Shown here: positions 1 through 8,200 of the stretch, one piece after another | Layout of the letters: the number at the start of each line of letters is the position of its first letter | How positions within the stretch are numbered: the stretch's first letter is position 1 | Made by a program: the position numbers and the translations under genes | Notes under the pieces: generated by a model | Database searches by the model: none | What the model was told of the DNA's origin: nothing | Seen by the model: only the letters and a program-made list of their open reading frames with translations | Assembly (NCBI GenBank): GCA_937877565.1 | Contig: CALFJB010000017.1 | Location: 1-64,000, forward strand | Length of the DNA stretch: 64,000 bases | Source: an uncultured Selenomonadales bacterium | GTDB lineage: Bacteria; Bacillota; Negativicutes; Selenomonadales; Selenomonadaceae | Direction: 5' to 3'

Positions 1-11
1 CTTTTCTTTTG

Positions 12-47
12 CTTCTTTTCTTTTTTGCATTGGAAAAAGAAAAGAAG
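12..47. repeat. Hairpin repeat, family H, copy 1
   Basis: Two 14-base arms (positions 12-25 and 34-47) are exact inverse complements around the loop TGCATTGG. A near-identical hairpin with loop TGCTTTGG (minus-strand reading) lies at 17283-17316. This points to a short dispersed hairpin element rather than a gene-specific signal. The remaining bases up to 100 are A/T-rich, and I see no gene in them. Confidence 0.6.
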
Positions 48-100
48 ATATAAAAATAAAAAAAATTAAAAATTAAAAAATTACAAAGCAGGTTACAAAG

Positions 101-1228
101 ATGAAAACAATCACAAATGGAAAAATAATTTTGCCGGACGAAAGCGGCAAATTTTTTATAGTTACCGACAAAAATTTAACTTTTGACGAAAAAATAATTT
201 CGTTCGATAAAATGGCAGATGAAATTATTGACGCGCAGGGAAATTTTGTTGCACCTGGATTTATAAACATTCACATTCACGGCTGTAAAAATTCTGACAC
301 GATGGACGCCACGCCCGCCGCGCTAAAAAATATGTGTGAATTTCTGCCAAGTTGCGGCGTTACAAGTTTTTTGCCAACTACTATGACTATGCCGCTTGAC
401 GAAATTAAAGCCGCGTTAAAAAATATTCGCAACTGCAAAAATTGCGGCGGCGCAAAAATTTTAGGCGCAAATGTTGAAGGTCCTTTCATCAGCGAAAAAT
501 ATAACGGCGCACAGGACAAGAAAAATATTCGTCGCGCAGATTTTAATTTTGTCAACGAATTTAAAGACGTGATAAAAATCATAACCGTTGCGCCGGAAGA
601 ATTGGACGACTTCAAATTTATTGATTCTTGCCTTGAAAAAAATATTATCGTGTCGATTGGACACAGCGCGGCAACTTACGAAATTGCAATGGCGGCGATT
701 GAACGCGGCGCACATCATATCACGCACTTATTTAACGCGCAGACGCCTTTTAATCACAGAAAACCCGGAATTGTCGGCGCGGCGTTCGATTCAAATGCAA
801 CGCTTGAATTAATCGCAGATAATGTTCACGTTGGCGCGGTTGCTCAAAGAATTGTACAGAAAATCAAGCCGCTTGACGAAATTATTTTGATAACTGATTC
901 ATTGCGTGCTTGCGGTTTGGGCGATTGTGAAAGTGAATTGGGCGGGCAGAAAGTTTTTGTAAAAAACGGCGTTGCAACTTTAGCTGATGGCACTATTGCG
1001 GCAAGCGTCGCCACTTTAAACGAAGTTGTTAAAAAATTTCAGCAGAATACAAAAATTTCAATTCCTGAAGTTGTCGAAACTGTTACAAAAAATCCTGCGC
1101 GAAAGTTGGGGCTGTATGAAAAAATTGGAAGTCTGGAAATTGGCAAGGCGGCTGACATTGCGATTTTTGACGCAGATTTTAATATTGTTTCAACGTTTGT
1201 AAATGGAGTGTTGCAGAATGGGAATTGA
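101..1228 (+). CDS. nagA: N-acetylglucosamine-6-phosphate deacetylase
   Basis: Predicted to deacetylate GlcNAc-6-phosphate to glucosamine-6-phosphate in the cytoplasm, feeding amino sugars from cell-wall turnover or the diet into glycolysis. The 375-residue length is normal for the amidohydrolase family. Visible motifs are HIH at 58-60, the metal-ligand Glu126 in GANVEGPF, His188 in SIGHSA, His209 in THLFNA and the catalytic Asp266 in LITDS. The ATG at 101 begins directly at the family's usual N-terminus; its ribosome site is weak. The next gene starts inside its last codons. No nagB lies alongside within the window. Confidence 0.93.
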   Translation: MKTITNGKIILPDESGKFFIVTDKNLTFDEKIISFDKMADEIIDAQGNFVAPGFINIHIHGCKNSDTMDATPAALKNMCEFLPSCGVTSFLPTTMTMPLDEIKAALKNIRNCKNCGGAKILGANVEGPFISEKYNGAQDKKNIRRADFNFVNEFKDVIKIITVAPEELDDFKFIDSCLEKNIIVSIGHSAATYEIAMAAIERGAHHITHLFNAQTPFNHRKPGIVGAAFDSNATLELIADNVHVGAVAQRIVQKIKPLDEIILITDSLRACGLGDCESELGGQKVFVKNGVATLADGTIAASVATLNEVVKKFQQNTKISIPEVVETVTKNPARKLGLYEKIGSLEIGKAADIAIFDADFNIVSTFVNGVLQNGN

Positions 1229-2405
1229 CACAAGCAAAATTTTGAATTACTTGGAAGAAAAAATTGGCGGCGGCGAATACGACTTTTCAAACGAACACGT
1301 AAATTTTGACGGGGCGAAAATTCAAAGTAAATATTTTTCAAGCGGCAAAAAATGTATTCAAGAATGTTTCGACGGCGGCGGGTTCAAATATTACAACGCT
1401 GACGGCTCGCCAATGCAAATTGAAGTTCCCCTCGATAAATATTCTGACGCGGTTAAATTTATGCAGAGAGTTATTGACGGCGGACAAATTTACGGCGTCC
1501 AAAACGCTGAAGATATTGTTAGAAAAGGCAATGTAACTTACGAACAGGCGAAAAATCTTGCGAAGGCGGGCAGAATTAATTCTTTGATTTATGAGCCAAC
1601 GGGCGGCGTTAAAATTGTCGGCTACGACGGCGGAATTTCAGCGGCGGCAACTTTTGCAATTTCAATCTGGAACGGCAAAAATTTTGAAGACGCGCTTGCA
1701 GATTCGGTTGAAATTGGTTTGAATGTTGGCGGAATTTATTGGGCAAATTCTCAAATTGCAAGTTTAAAAAAATTTTCTGACATTGGAAAAAGCGGCGGTG
1801 TCCTTTACGACACGGCGGCTGAAACTTTCGCAACAAAACTTTTTCGCGGCAACGTTGTAGCGGGAATTGCAACAACTATTGTGATGTCGGCGGGCGATAT
1901 TGTGAATATTTTTCGCGGAAGAATTTCAAAGGCGCAACTTGTCAAAAATGTTGTGAATACGGGCGCGGGCGTTGCCGGAGGAATTGGCGGCGCAGTTTAT
2001 GGCGCGGCGGCAGGTTCGATTGTTCCTATTGTCGGTACTTTTATAGGCGGAGTTGTTGGCGGTTTTATTGGCGGCAGTGCCGCAAGCAAAGTTTCGCAAA
2101 CTGTCACAGATAAATTTATTGAGGACGACAGCAAAGAAATGATTCAAATTCTGGAAGATGAATTTCAAATCGTCGCCGTCGATTATCTTTTAAACGAAGA
2201 CGAAACTAAAAAAGTTGTCAATAAACTTAGCAAAAAACTTGACGGCGGCAAAATTCGTGACATGTACGCTTCAAGCAACCGCCATGAATTTGCAAGAAAT
2301 TTACTTGAAAATTTTACTGAAGACGTTGTAAAAAGCCGCAAAAAAATTTATCTTCCCTCGACGCAAAATTATATTGACGGCTTGAGAAATTTTTTTGAAC
2401 AATAA
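1218..2405 (+). CDS. Glycine-zipper membrane-associated protein, paralogue 1
   Basis: 395 residues of unknown function. The ATG at 1218 is preferred because GGAG lies 10 bases upstream; another in-frame ATG exists at 1203. It overlaps nagA by 11 bases, so the two are probably cotranslated. After a short variable N-terminus comes a conserved block (IQSKYFSSGKKCIQECFDGG, then YYNADGSPMQIEV). A hydrophobic segment follows, and then a Gly/Ala-rich stretch around residues 250-290 with repeated GxxxG spacing (glycine zipper). The C-terminal tail contains KSRKKIYLP. It is a clear paralogue of the next gene but lacks roughly 25 residues in the middle. I do not recognise an enzymatic motif; a membrane or pore-associated role is only an inference from the zipper. 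Confidence 0.75.
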   Translation: MGIDTSKILNYLEEKIGGGEYDFSNEHVNFDGAKIQSKYFSSGKKCIQECFDGGGFKYYNADGSPMQIEVPLDKYSDAVKFMQRVIDGGQIYGVQNAEDIVRKGNVTYEQAKNLAKAGRINSLIYEPTGGVKIVGYDGGISAAATFAISIWNGKNFEDALADSVEIGLNVGGIYWANSQIASLKKFSDIGKSGGVLYDTAAETFATKLFRGNVVAGIATTIVMSAGDIVNIFRGRISKAQLVKNVVNTGAGVAGGIGGAVYGAAAGSIVPIVGTFIGGVVGGFIGGSAASKVSQTVTDKFIEDDSKEMIQILEDEFQIVAVDYLLNEDETKKVVNKLSKKLDGGKIRDMYASSNRHEFARNLLENFTEDVVKSRKKIYLPSTQNYIDGLRNFFEQ

Positions 2406-2449
2406 GAAATTTTTTGACGAATATTTTATTATTTAGTTGGAGGATAAAA

Positions 2450-3853
2450 ATGAGCAAGAAAAACGAATGGGCGGGCATGACTACTTCAACGCAAATGAAT
2501 ACCGCCAAAAATTACGTCGAAGAAAAATTTCACGGCGCACGCGGTCACGGATTCGCCGCCGAACGCGCAAATAATTTGTATGATAACTTCACCGGCAAGG
2601 ACGCAAAAATTATTGGCGATGATAACTTAAAAAACGGCGCGGACAGAATTGTGAACGGAATGAACATTCAAAGTAAATATTGCTCCAGCGGCTCGAAATG
2701 TATTCAAGAATGTTTCGACGGCGGCAATTTCAGATATTACAACGCTGACGGCTCGCCAATGCAAATTGAAGTTCCCGCTGATAAATATGATGACGCGGTT
2801 AAAGCTATGCAAAATCGAATTGACAAAGGACAAATTCGCGGCGTCAAAAATGCTGAAGATATTGTACGAAAGGGCAATGTAACCTACGAACAGGCGAAAA
2901 ACATTGCGAAGGCGGGGACGGTTGATTCTTTAATTTATGACGCAGTGGACGGCGTAAAAATTGCAGGATACAGCGGCGGAATTTCTGCGGCGATAACTTT
3001 TGCAATTTCTACTTGGAATGGAAAAAATTTTAAAGACTCGCTTGAAGAATCTGTAAAAGCCGGTCTAAAAGTTGGCGGAATGGCTTGGGCAAGTTCAATT
3101 TTAGTTGGACAAATGACGAAGGCGGGCGCAAATTCTCTGCTTGTACCTGCGTCTGAAGCGATTGTCGGAATGATTGGCCCTCAAGCATCAGCGCAACTTG
3201 TCAACGCTTTTAGAACGGGCGGAAATATTTACGGCGCGGCGGCTATGAAAAGTGCGTCAAAACTTTTGCGCGGCAATGCCATAACGGGAATTGCAACTGT
3301 TGCGATTATGTCAGCCGGTGACGTGATAAATATTTTTCGTGGCAGAATTTCAAAGGCGCAACTTGTCAAAAATGTTGTGAATACGGGCGCGGGCGTTGCC
3401 GGAGGAATTGGCGGCTGGGGCGCGGGCGCGTCCGCTGGAGCCGCTATTGGTTCAGTTATTCCGATTGTTGGAACTGCCGCCGGTGGAATTATTGGCGGAT
3501 TATTGGGCGCGTTTGCCGGTGGAAGTGCCGCAAGTAAAGTTTCGCAAACTGTTACAGATAAATTTATTGAGGATGACAGCAAAGAAATGGTTAAAATTTT
3601 GGAAGATGAATTTCAAGGCGTGGCTACTGATTATCTGCTGAATAAATCTGAAGGCGAAAAAGTTGCCGACAAACTCAAAAATAAACTTGACGGCGACACG
3701 CTGAAAGATATGTACGCCGCGAAAAATCGTCACGACTTCGCAAGAAATATTATTGTAAGTTGTACTGAACCTGTTGTAAAAAGCCGCAAAAAAATTTATC
3801 TGCCGAATACGCAAGATTATATTACCGGCTTGCGAAATGTTTTGGAAAGATAA
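2450..3853 (+). CDS. Glycine-zipper membrane-associated protein, paralogue 2
   Basis: 467 residues of unknown function, a tandem duplicate of the preceding gene. The ATG at 2450 has a GGAGG seven bases upstream; an in-frame ATG at 2414 has no such site. It shares the block around SKYCSSGSKCIQECFDGG, the motif YNADGSPMQIEVP, EDIVRKGNVTYEQAKN, a hydrophobic middle, the GxxxG-rich zipper and the KSRKKIYLP tail. It carries an extra middle segment (about LVGQMTKAGANSLL to AAAMKSASK) that paralogue 1 lacks. The zipper is also longer. It ends eight bases before the promoter of the CRISPR leader. I cannot assign a function. Confidence 0.8.
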   Translation: MSKKNEWAGMTTSTQMNTAKNYVEEKFHGARGHGFAAERANNLYDNFTGKDAKIIGDDNLKNGADRIVNGMNIQSKYCSSGSKCIQECFDGGNFRYYNADGSPMQIEVPADKYDDAVKAMQNRIDKGQIRGVKNAEDIVRKGNVTYEQAKNIAKAGTVDSLIYDAVDGVKIAGYSGGISAAITFAISTWNGKNFKDSLEESVKAGLKVGGMAWASSILVGQMTKAGANSLLVPASEAIVGMIGPQASAQLVNAFRTGGNIYGAAAMKSASKLLRGNAITGIATVAIMSAGDVINIFRGRISKAQLVKNVVNTGAGVAGGIGGWGAGASAGAAIGSVIPIVGTAAGGIIGGLLGAFAGGSAASKVSQTVTDKFIEDDSKEMVKILEDEFQGVATDYLLNKSEGEKVADKLKNKLDGDTLKDMYAAKNRHDFARNIIVSCTEPVVKSRKKIYLPNTQDYITGLRNVLER

Positions 3854-4037
3854 AAAATTCTTGCCAAAAATGAAAAAATCAATTATACTAGGCGAAGTAA
3901 AAATCCGCGCCGCAGGCGTTGTAACGCCGTTTGTAGCACTTTGGGAGGTAAAAAAGCCTTGAAATTGTCAGAAAATAATTTCCGCGCCGCAAAGTGCCAT
4001 TTTGAGCCGCATTGTATCTTACTCTGTGAAGGGTAGG
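3854..4037 (+). promoter_or_regulatory. CRISPR leader with sigma70 promoter
   Basis: The promoter is TTGCCA (3861-3866), a 17-base spacer, and TATACT (3884-3889). About 140 transcribed bases then precede the first repeat. This stretch contains a small hairpin GGCGT/ACGCC, an 8-base inverted repeat (GCACTTTG at 3936-3943, CAAAGTGC at 3990-3997) and a direct repeat CCGCGCCGCA at 3905 and 3982. Its placement opposite the degenerate terminal repeat marks it as the leader. Confidence 0.65.
3959..4036 (+). CDS. Possible 25-codon ORF in the CRISPR leader
   Basis: A TTG codon at 3959 follows a strong GGGAGG (3943-3948) at a ten-base spacing and opens a 25-codon frame that contains three Cys. The frame stops with TAG at 4034-4036, one base before the first CRISPR repeat. 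The strong ribosome site is the only positive evidence. The frame could be chance, or the leftover of a gene once next to the array. Confidence 0.25.
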   Translation: MKLSENNFRAAKCHFEPHCILLCEG

Positions 4038-4602
4038 GTTAAAAAGTATTGTCCCCGCAAGGGGTCGGAAACCGAGAATTAGACTCATGGATTACGAACT
4101 TTTGTTCGAAAGTTAAAAAGTATTGTCCCCGCAAGGGGTCGGAAACAATCTAGAATCAAACCCCAAAACAACTAATGCTACCAATGTTAAAAAGTATTGT
4201 CCCCGCAAGGGGTCGGAAACTCATCTATAAATGCAAGAACCACTTCTTTTTTGTTGGACAGTTAAAAAGTATTGTCCCCGCAAGGGGTCGGAAACAATTA
4301 ATAATTAATTCATCACTAGAATTTTTTATTAAAATCTCAAGTTAAAAAGTATTGTCCCCGCAAGGGGTCGGAAACGTTATATTATCTACCACGACATACG
4401 CTACTTCGTGCTTGGGTGGTTAAAAAGTATTGTCCCCGCAAGGGGTCGGAAACTGTTTTTTAAAGTTCGCTGTATTAGTGAATCTTTTGACGGAGTTAAA
4501 AAGTATTGTCCCCGCAAGGGGTCGGAAACTTCAAGTAATATTCGTTGTATCTACGAAAATATTCACGGTAGTTAAAAAGTATTGTCCCCGCAAGGGGTCG
4601 GA
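4038..4602 (+). CRISPR. CRISPR array, 8 repeats and 7 spacers
   Basis: Repeats of 35 bp start at 4038, 4112, 4186, 4261, 4341, 4419, 4495 and 4571. They begin GTTAAAAAGTATT, contain CCCC-GCAA-GGGG (a GNRA-capped hairpin) and end TCGGAAAC. The first seven are identical; the eighth loses its last three bases (GGATTG instead of GGAAAC). That loss fixes the leader on the left. Spacers are 39, 39, 40, 45, 43, 41 and 41 bases and differ from one another. Such length variation, together with the 8-base GAAAC-type 3' handle, suits type III or Cas6-processed type I systems better than I-C or I-E. No cas gene is present in the window. Confidence 0.97.
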
Positions 4603-4618
4603 TTGAAGACAAAAAAAT

Positions 4619-4645
4619 AACCGCCCCAAAAAGAGGCGGTTTTTC
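4619..4645. terminator. Intrinsic terminator after the CRISPR array
   Basis: The stem AACCGCC/GGCGGTT (4619-4625 and 4635-4641) is followed by a T run on the plus strand and flanked by A's on the other side. It can therefore stop both the array transcript and the convergent minus-strand gene. Confidence 0.8.
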
Positions 4646-4704
4646 AGTTGAAAATAAACAATCCCGCTTGTTAGATAGGATATTTTTTTATTCCAATTTA
4701 TTTT

Positions 4705-5769
4705 TTAAGCGGCAATATCATATTCTTCAGTTAAATTATCATTCAAAAATTTTTCCAACTCATCCAAAACGACAGAGGCTTTTTTCGGCGAAGTTTGCTT
4801 TGAAAGTTTTAAAGTTATTTCGCCCAATGCTTTTTTTGTCTCGGCGTCAATTTCAGCAAATTTTCCGTTCCAAACAGAGGCGTACAAAATTTTTTGGCAA
4901 TTTTTGGCACGTTGTACACAATCTTGCATTTTTGGCTTTTTCATATTTGCCCGAACAAATTCGTAAATGCTGTGATCTATCGTATTGCTAACTTCCAAAA
5001 TTGCTTGATGATGCATTTGCAATTCGACAATCGCCCCGTTTGAAAGTATCAAGCAAAGTTTAATATCTTTGTAACCTTGCGGCAAAGGATTATTCCAGCG
5101 GTCGTCAATCCAAATAACGTCGTCGCGCTTTTTAATTTCTTCAAACGCCGTCAACAAAGATTCTTCGTCAGGATAAATCAAACTTGCCGCCCAAAGGTCT
5201 GTAATGTAGCTGTAATCGCCGCCATATTTAATTTTGGCTTTTTCACGGACGCGATTTTTTTTCTTTATGTAGGGGCGTTGAGTAAGTTTGCCGCCCAATT
5301 CTTGTTGTAAATTGTTCATCAAAGTTTTAAATTCAGTTTCCGCCGCCTCATTCAGCGTGTAGAGGTCTTTAATATTTTTAACATTTTTTTGATAAGGATG
5401 CGGATGAACAATTACCGGAAAATTTTTTGCGCCGAGTTCCTTCAGTGCGGCAAGTGTTGTGTTGCCGTCAATAACCGAATATGTGCCGTCGCCGCGTTCA
5501 ATCACGTCCAAAGGCGCACGCTTGGGGTAATTTTTATCAGCAATTCTAAGATTCATGAAGTACATTGCCTCTTCAAAGAATTCCGGTTTAATTTTTTCGG
5601 TAAGACGCAATTTTTCAAGCGGAACTATTATCGTATCTTTTGTAGTAATAATATGCTGTGCGGCGATTGGGTCTAATTCTTCAGCTTCACATTTTACGCC
5701 GAAGCAAAAAACTAACACCGAAAATATCAGCAACATTGAAAAATTTTGAAAGTTAAATCTGCAAAGCAT
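4705..5769 (-). CDS. Predicted secreted ParB-like / RelA-SpoT-like two-domain protein
   Basis: 354 residues. The ATG at 5769 is chosen because GGAG lies eight bases upstream; a TTG further upstream is in frame but poorer. A signal peptide spans about residues 1-28 (hydrophobic core, then a CEAEE region). Residues 45-125 look like a ParB/Srx-fold domain (PLEKL, then RGDGTYSVIDGNTTLAALKE and FPVIV). Residues 190-280 resemble a RelA/SpoT nucleotidyltransferase domain: ITDLWAASLIYP, the NPLPQGYKDIKL block matching the synthetase substrate loop, and VELQMHH in place of EIQIRT. A secreted form suggests a polymorphic-toxin or effector role rather than stringent response. No immunity gene is evident next to it. 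The domain calls are by eye. Confidence 0.6.
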   Translation of the reverse strand: MLCRFNFQNFSMLLIFSVLVFCFGVKCEAEELDPIAAQHIITTKDTIIVPLEKLRLTEKIKPEFFEEAMYFMNLRIADKNYPKRAPLDVIERGDGTYSVIDGNTTLAALKELGAKNFPVIVHPHPYQKNVKNIKDLYTLNEAAETEFKTLMNNLQQELGGKLTQRPYIKKKNRVREKAKIKYGGDYSYITDLWAASLIYPDEESLLTAFEEIKKRDDVIWIDDRWNNPLPQGYKDIKLCLILSNGAIVELQMHHQAILEVSNTIDHSIYEFVRANMKKPKMQDCVQRAKNCQKILYASVWNGKFAEIDAETKKALGEITLKLSKQTSPKKASVVLDELEKFLNDNLTEEYDIAA

Positions 5770-5800
5770 TTTTCTATCTCCAGTCAAAATAAATTTTTAC

Positions 5801-5840
5801 CGTAAAAAAAATTCCCAACAATTTTTAACAGTCAGGAATT
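5801..5840 (-). terminator. Terminator downstream of lon
   Basis: Reading the minus strand, the stem AATTCC/GGAATT (5835-5840 and 5810-5815) is followed by a run of T's. It lies between the lon stop and the start of the ParB/RelA-like gene. Confidence 0.6.
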
Positions 5841-5848
5841 TTTAAAAT

Positions 5849-8170
5849 TTATGGCATCAACGCAGTTTTTAAAACTTCGTCCATATGTTCAACGGTTACA
5901 AATTCAAGTTTTTCTCGTACAACTTCAGGAATATCTTCAATATCGCGGGCGTTTTCTTTCGGCAAAATAATTGTGTGCATACCTTCACGGTACGCCGCCA
6001 AAACTTTTTCTTTCAAGCCGCCGATTGGCAAAACATTTCCGCGCAAAGTTATTTCGCCCGTCATTGCAACATCAGAGCGAACTTTCTTTTTTGTAAGTGC
6101 GGAAAACATTGCAGTAGCCATTGTTATACCTGCGCTGGGACCGTCTTTTGGAACCGCGCCTTCGGGTACGTGAATATGAATATCGTTTTTTTCGTAAAAA
6201 TCTTCATCCAGTTTCATTTCTTCGCTACGGCTGCGAATGTAAGTTAAACCGGCTTGAGCTGATTCTTGCATAACTTCGCCGAGCTTTCCGGTAAGTAAAA
6301 GTTTGCCTTTGCCTTTTAAAACTATAGCTTCAGTTGGCAAAATATCTCCGCCAACTTCCGTCCACGCCATACCCGTTGAAACACCAATTTGCGGCTGCTT
6401 TTCGGCTTTATTCTGTAGAAACTTTGGACGCCCTAAAAAGTCGCGCAGATTTTTTTTGGTAACATAAACCGCGCCTTCGTAGCCTTCAACGATTTTTCGC
6501 GCCGCTTTTCGGCAAGCCTTACCGATTGTCCTTTCAAGCTCACGAACGCCCGCCTCGCGGGTATATTCTGAAATAATTTCTTGTAAAACGCCGCGTCCAA
6601 AAACTACGTCGCCAACTTTCAAGCCGTTAGCCTCTTTTTGTTTTTTGACAAGGTAACGCTTTGCAATTTCAAGTTTTTCTTGCTCCGTGTAACTGGACAG
6701 CGTGATAATTTCCATTCTGTCGCGCAGAGGCTTAGGAATTGTGCTTGCGTCGTTGGCAGTCACAATCCAAAGTATTTTCGATAAATCAAAAGGCGCGTCA
6801 ATGTAATGGTCGGTAAACGAATTATTTTGTTCAGGGTCTAAAACTTCCAAAAGTGCGGACGCCGGATCGCCGCTGTAAGCGTCCTTGCCGAGCTTGTCAA
6901 CTTCATCAAGCAGAAAAACGGGATTATTTGCGCCGGCTTTTTTCAAACCTTGAATAATTCTGCCGGGTAAAGCTCCAACGTAAGTGCGGCGATGTCCTCT
7001 AATTTCCGCCTCATCACGAATACCGCCCAAACTTGCACGAACAAATTTGCGATTCATAGCCTTTGCAACGGACGACGCCAAAGACGTTTTGCCGACGCCG
7101 GGAGGACCTATCAAACATAAAATAGGCGCGGGTTTATCTTGCGTCAAAACTTTCACGGCTAGAAAATCTAAAATCCTGTCCTTGATTTTTTCAAGTCCGT
7201 AATGGTCGGCGTTCAAAATTTTTTCGGCGTTTTTAATGTCAGTTGAATCTTCGGTTGAAATTCGCCACGGCAAATCAAAAAGCCAATCAATATATGTGCG
7301 AATAACGCTTGCTTCCTGCGCCATTGACGGCAGCCGCTCCATACGTTTTAATTCTTTCGTGATAATTTCCTTGACTTCGTCGGGATAATCGCCTTTTTCA
7401 AGCCGTTCACGGTATTCTGAAACATTTTCGGCAACGTCTTCATCTTCGCCCAATTCTTTATGAATCGCCCGCAACTGTTCGCGCAGGTAATGATCTTTCT
7501 GAATTTTTTCCATTTGTCCGCGCACGCGCTGATTTATTTGAACTTCCATTTGTAAAACTTCAAGCTCACGCGCCAAAATTTCATAAAGCTTTTCAAGCCG
7601 CTTTTCAACGTCCAACGCCTCAAGCAATTCCTGTTTTTGTTCAACTTTCAAATTTAAATGGCTGGCGATTAAATCTGCAAGCCGTCCAATATCTTCAAGA
7701 ATCGTGACATTTACAAAAGTTTCTGTAGGAATACGTTTGCTGATTTTAACCCACTCTTCAAACTCGTGAACGACGCCGCGCACTAACGCTTCAAATTGTA
7801 ACGAAGTTTGCCACGCGTCCTCATGAATTTCAGTTACAACTTCAACATATTCCGCAAGCTCGTTATATTCCTTGATAACGCCGCGATTTACGCCTTCAAT
7901 CAAAACTCTAACATTGCCGTCCGGAATTTTTATGACTTGGCGAACTTCGGCAACCGTTCCAACGTTGTATAAATCTTCATAGTTTGGCGACTCGTTATCA
8001 ATCGATTTTTGAGTTACCAAAAAAATTTTTCTGTCAGCAACCATAGCCGCCTCAAGTGCGTTAATTGACGCTTGCCGCCCCATATCAAGGTGCATTATCA
8101 TATTTGGAAAAACCGTAACGCCGCGCAACGGCACAAGCGGAAGTTTTCTTGTTTCAATTATGTGAGTCAT
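5849..8170 (-). CDS. lon: ATP-dependent protease Lon
   Basis: A cytoplasmic AAA+ protease that degrades misfolded and short-lived regulatory proteins. At 773 residues it is a full-length LonA. An N-terminal LAN substrate domain covers about residues 10-200, followed by a coiled-coil region. The Walker A motif GPPGVGKTS is near residue 353, the sensor and arginine-finger region follows, and the C-terminal protease domain has catalytic Ser near 676 in KDGPSAG and Lys near 719 in GGLKEKV. The ATG at 8170 has GGAGGTGACAAA directly in front. It is the last gene of tig-clpP-clpX-lon, 30 bases behind clpX. No CIRCE-type repeat is seen. Confidence 0.97.
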   Translation of the reverse strand: MTHIIETRKLPLVPLRGVTVFPNMIMHLDMGRQASINALEAAMVADRKIFLVTQKSIDNESPNYEDLYNVGTVAEVRQVIKIPDGNVRVLIEGVNRGVIKEYNELAEYVEVVTEIHEDAWQTSLQFEALVRGVVHEFEEWVKISKRIPTETFVNVTILEDIGRLADLIASHLNLKVEQKQELLEALDVEKRLEKLYEILARELEVLQMEVQINQRVRGQMEKIQKDHYLREQLRAIHKELGEDEDVAENVSEYRERLEKGDYPDEVKEIITKELKRMERLPSMAQEASVIRTYIDWLFDLPWRISTEDSTDIKNAEKILNADHYGLEKIKDRILDFLAVKVLTQDKPAPILCLIGPPGVGKTSLASSVAKAMNRKFVRASLGGIRDEAEIRGHRRTYVGALPGRIIQGLKKAGANNPVFLLDEVDKLGKDAYSGDPASALLEVLDPEQNNSFTDHYIDAPFDLSKILWIVTANDASTIPKPLRDRMEIITLSSYTEQEKLEIAKRYLVKKQKEANGLKVGDVVFGRGVLQEIISEYTREAGVRELERTIGKACRKAARKIVEGYEGAVYVTKKNLRDFLGRPKFLQNKAEKQPQIGVSTGMAWTEVGGDILPTEAIVLKGKGKLLLTGKLGEVMQESAQAGLTYIRSRSEEMKLDEDFYEKNDIHIHVPEGAVPKDGPSAGITMATAMFSALTKKKVRSDVAMTGEITLRGNVLPIGGLKEKVLAAYREGMHTIILPKENARDIEDIPEVVREKLEFVTVEHMDEVLKTALMP

Positions 8171-8200
8171 TTTGTCACCTCCAGTTTGAGATGAATGAAT

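Noticed and set aside
3888..4088. Minus-strand frame across the CRISPR leader and first repeat
   Set aside because: It overlaps the repeat and the leader promoter; a shadow frame.
3990..4602. Idea that the CRISPR repeats form a phage attachment or integron site
   Set aside because: Regular 74-80 base period, conserved repeats and a degenerate terminal repeat fit CRISPR; no integrase is present.
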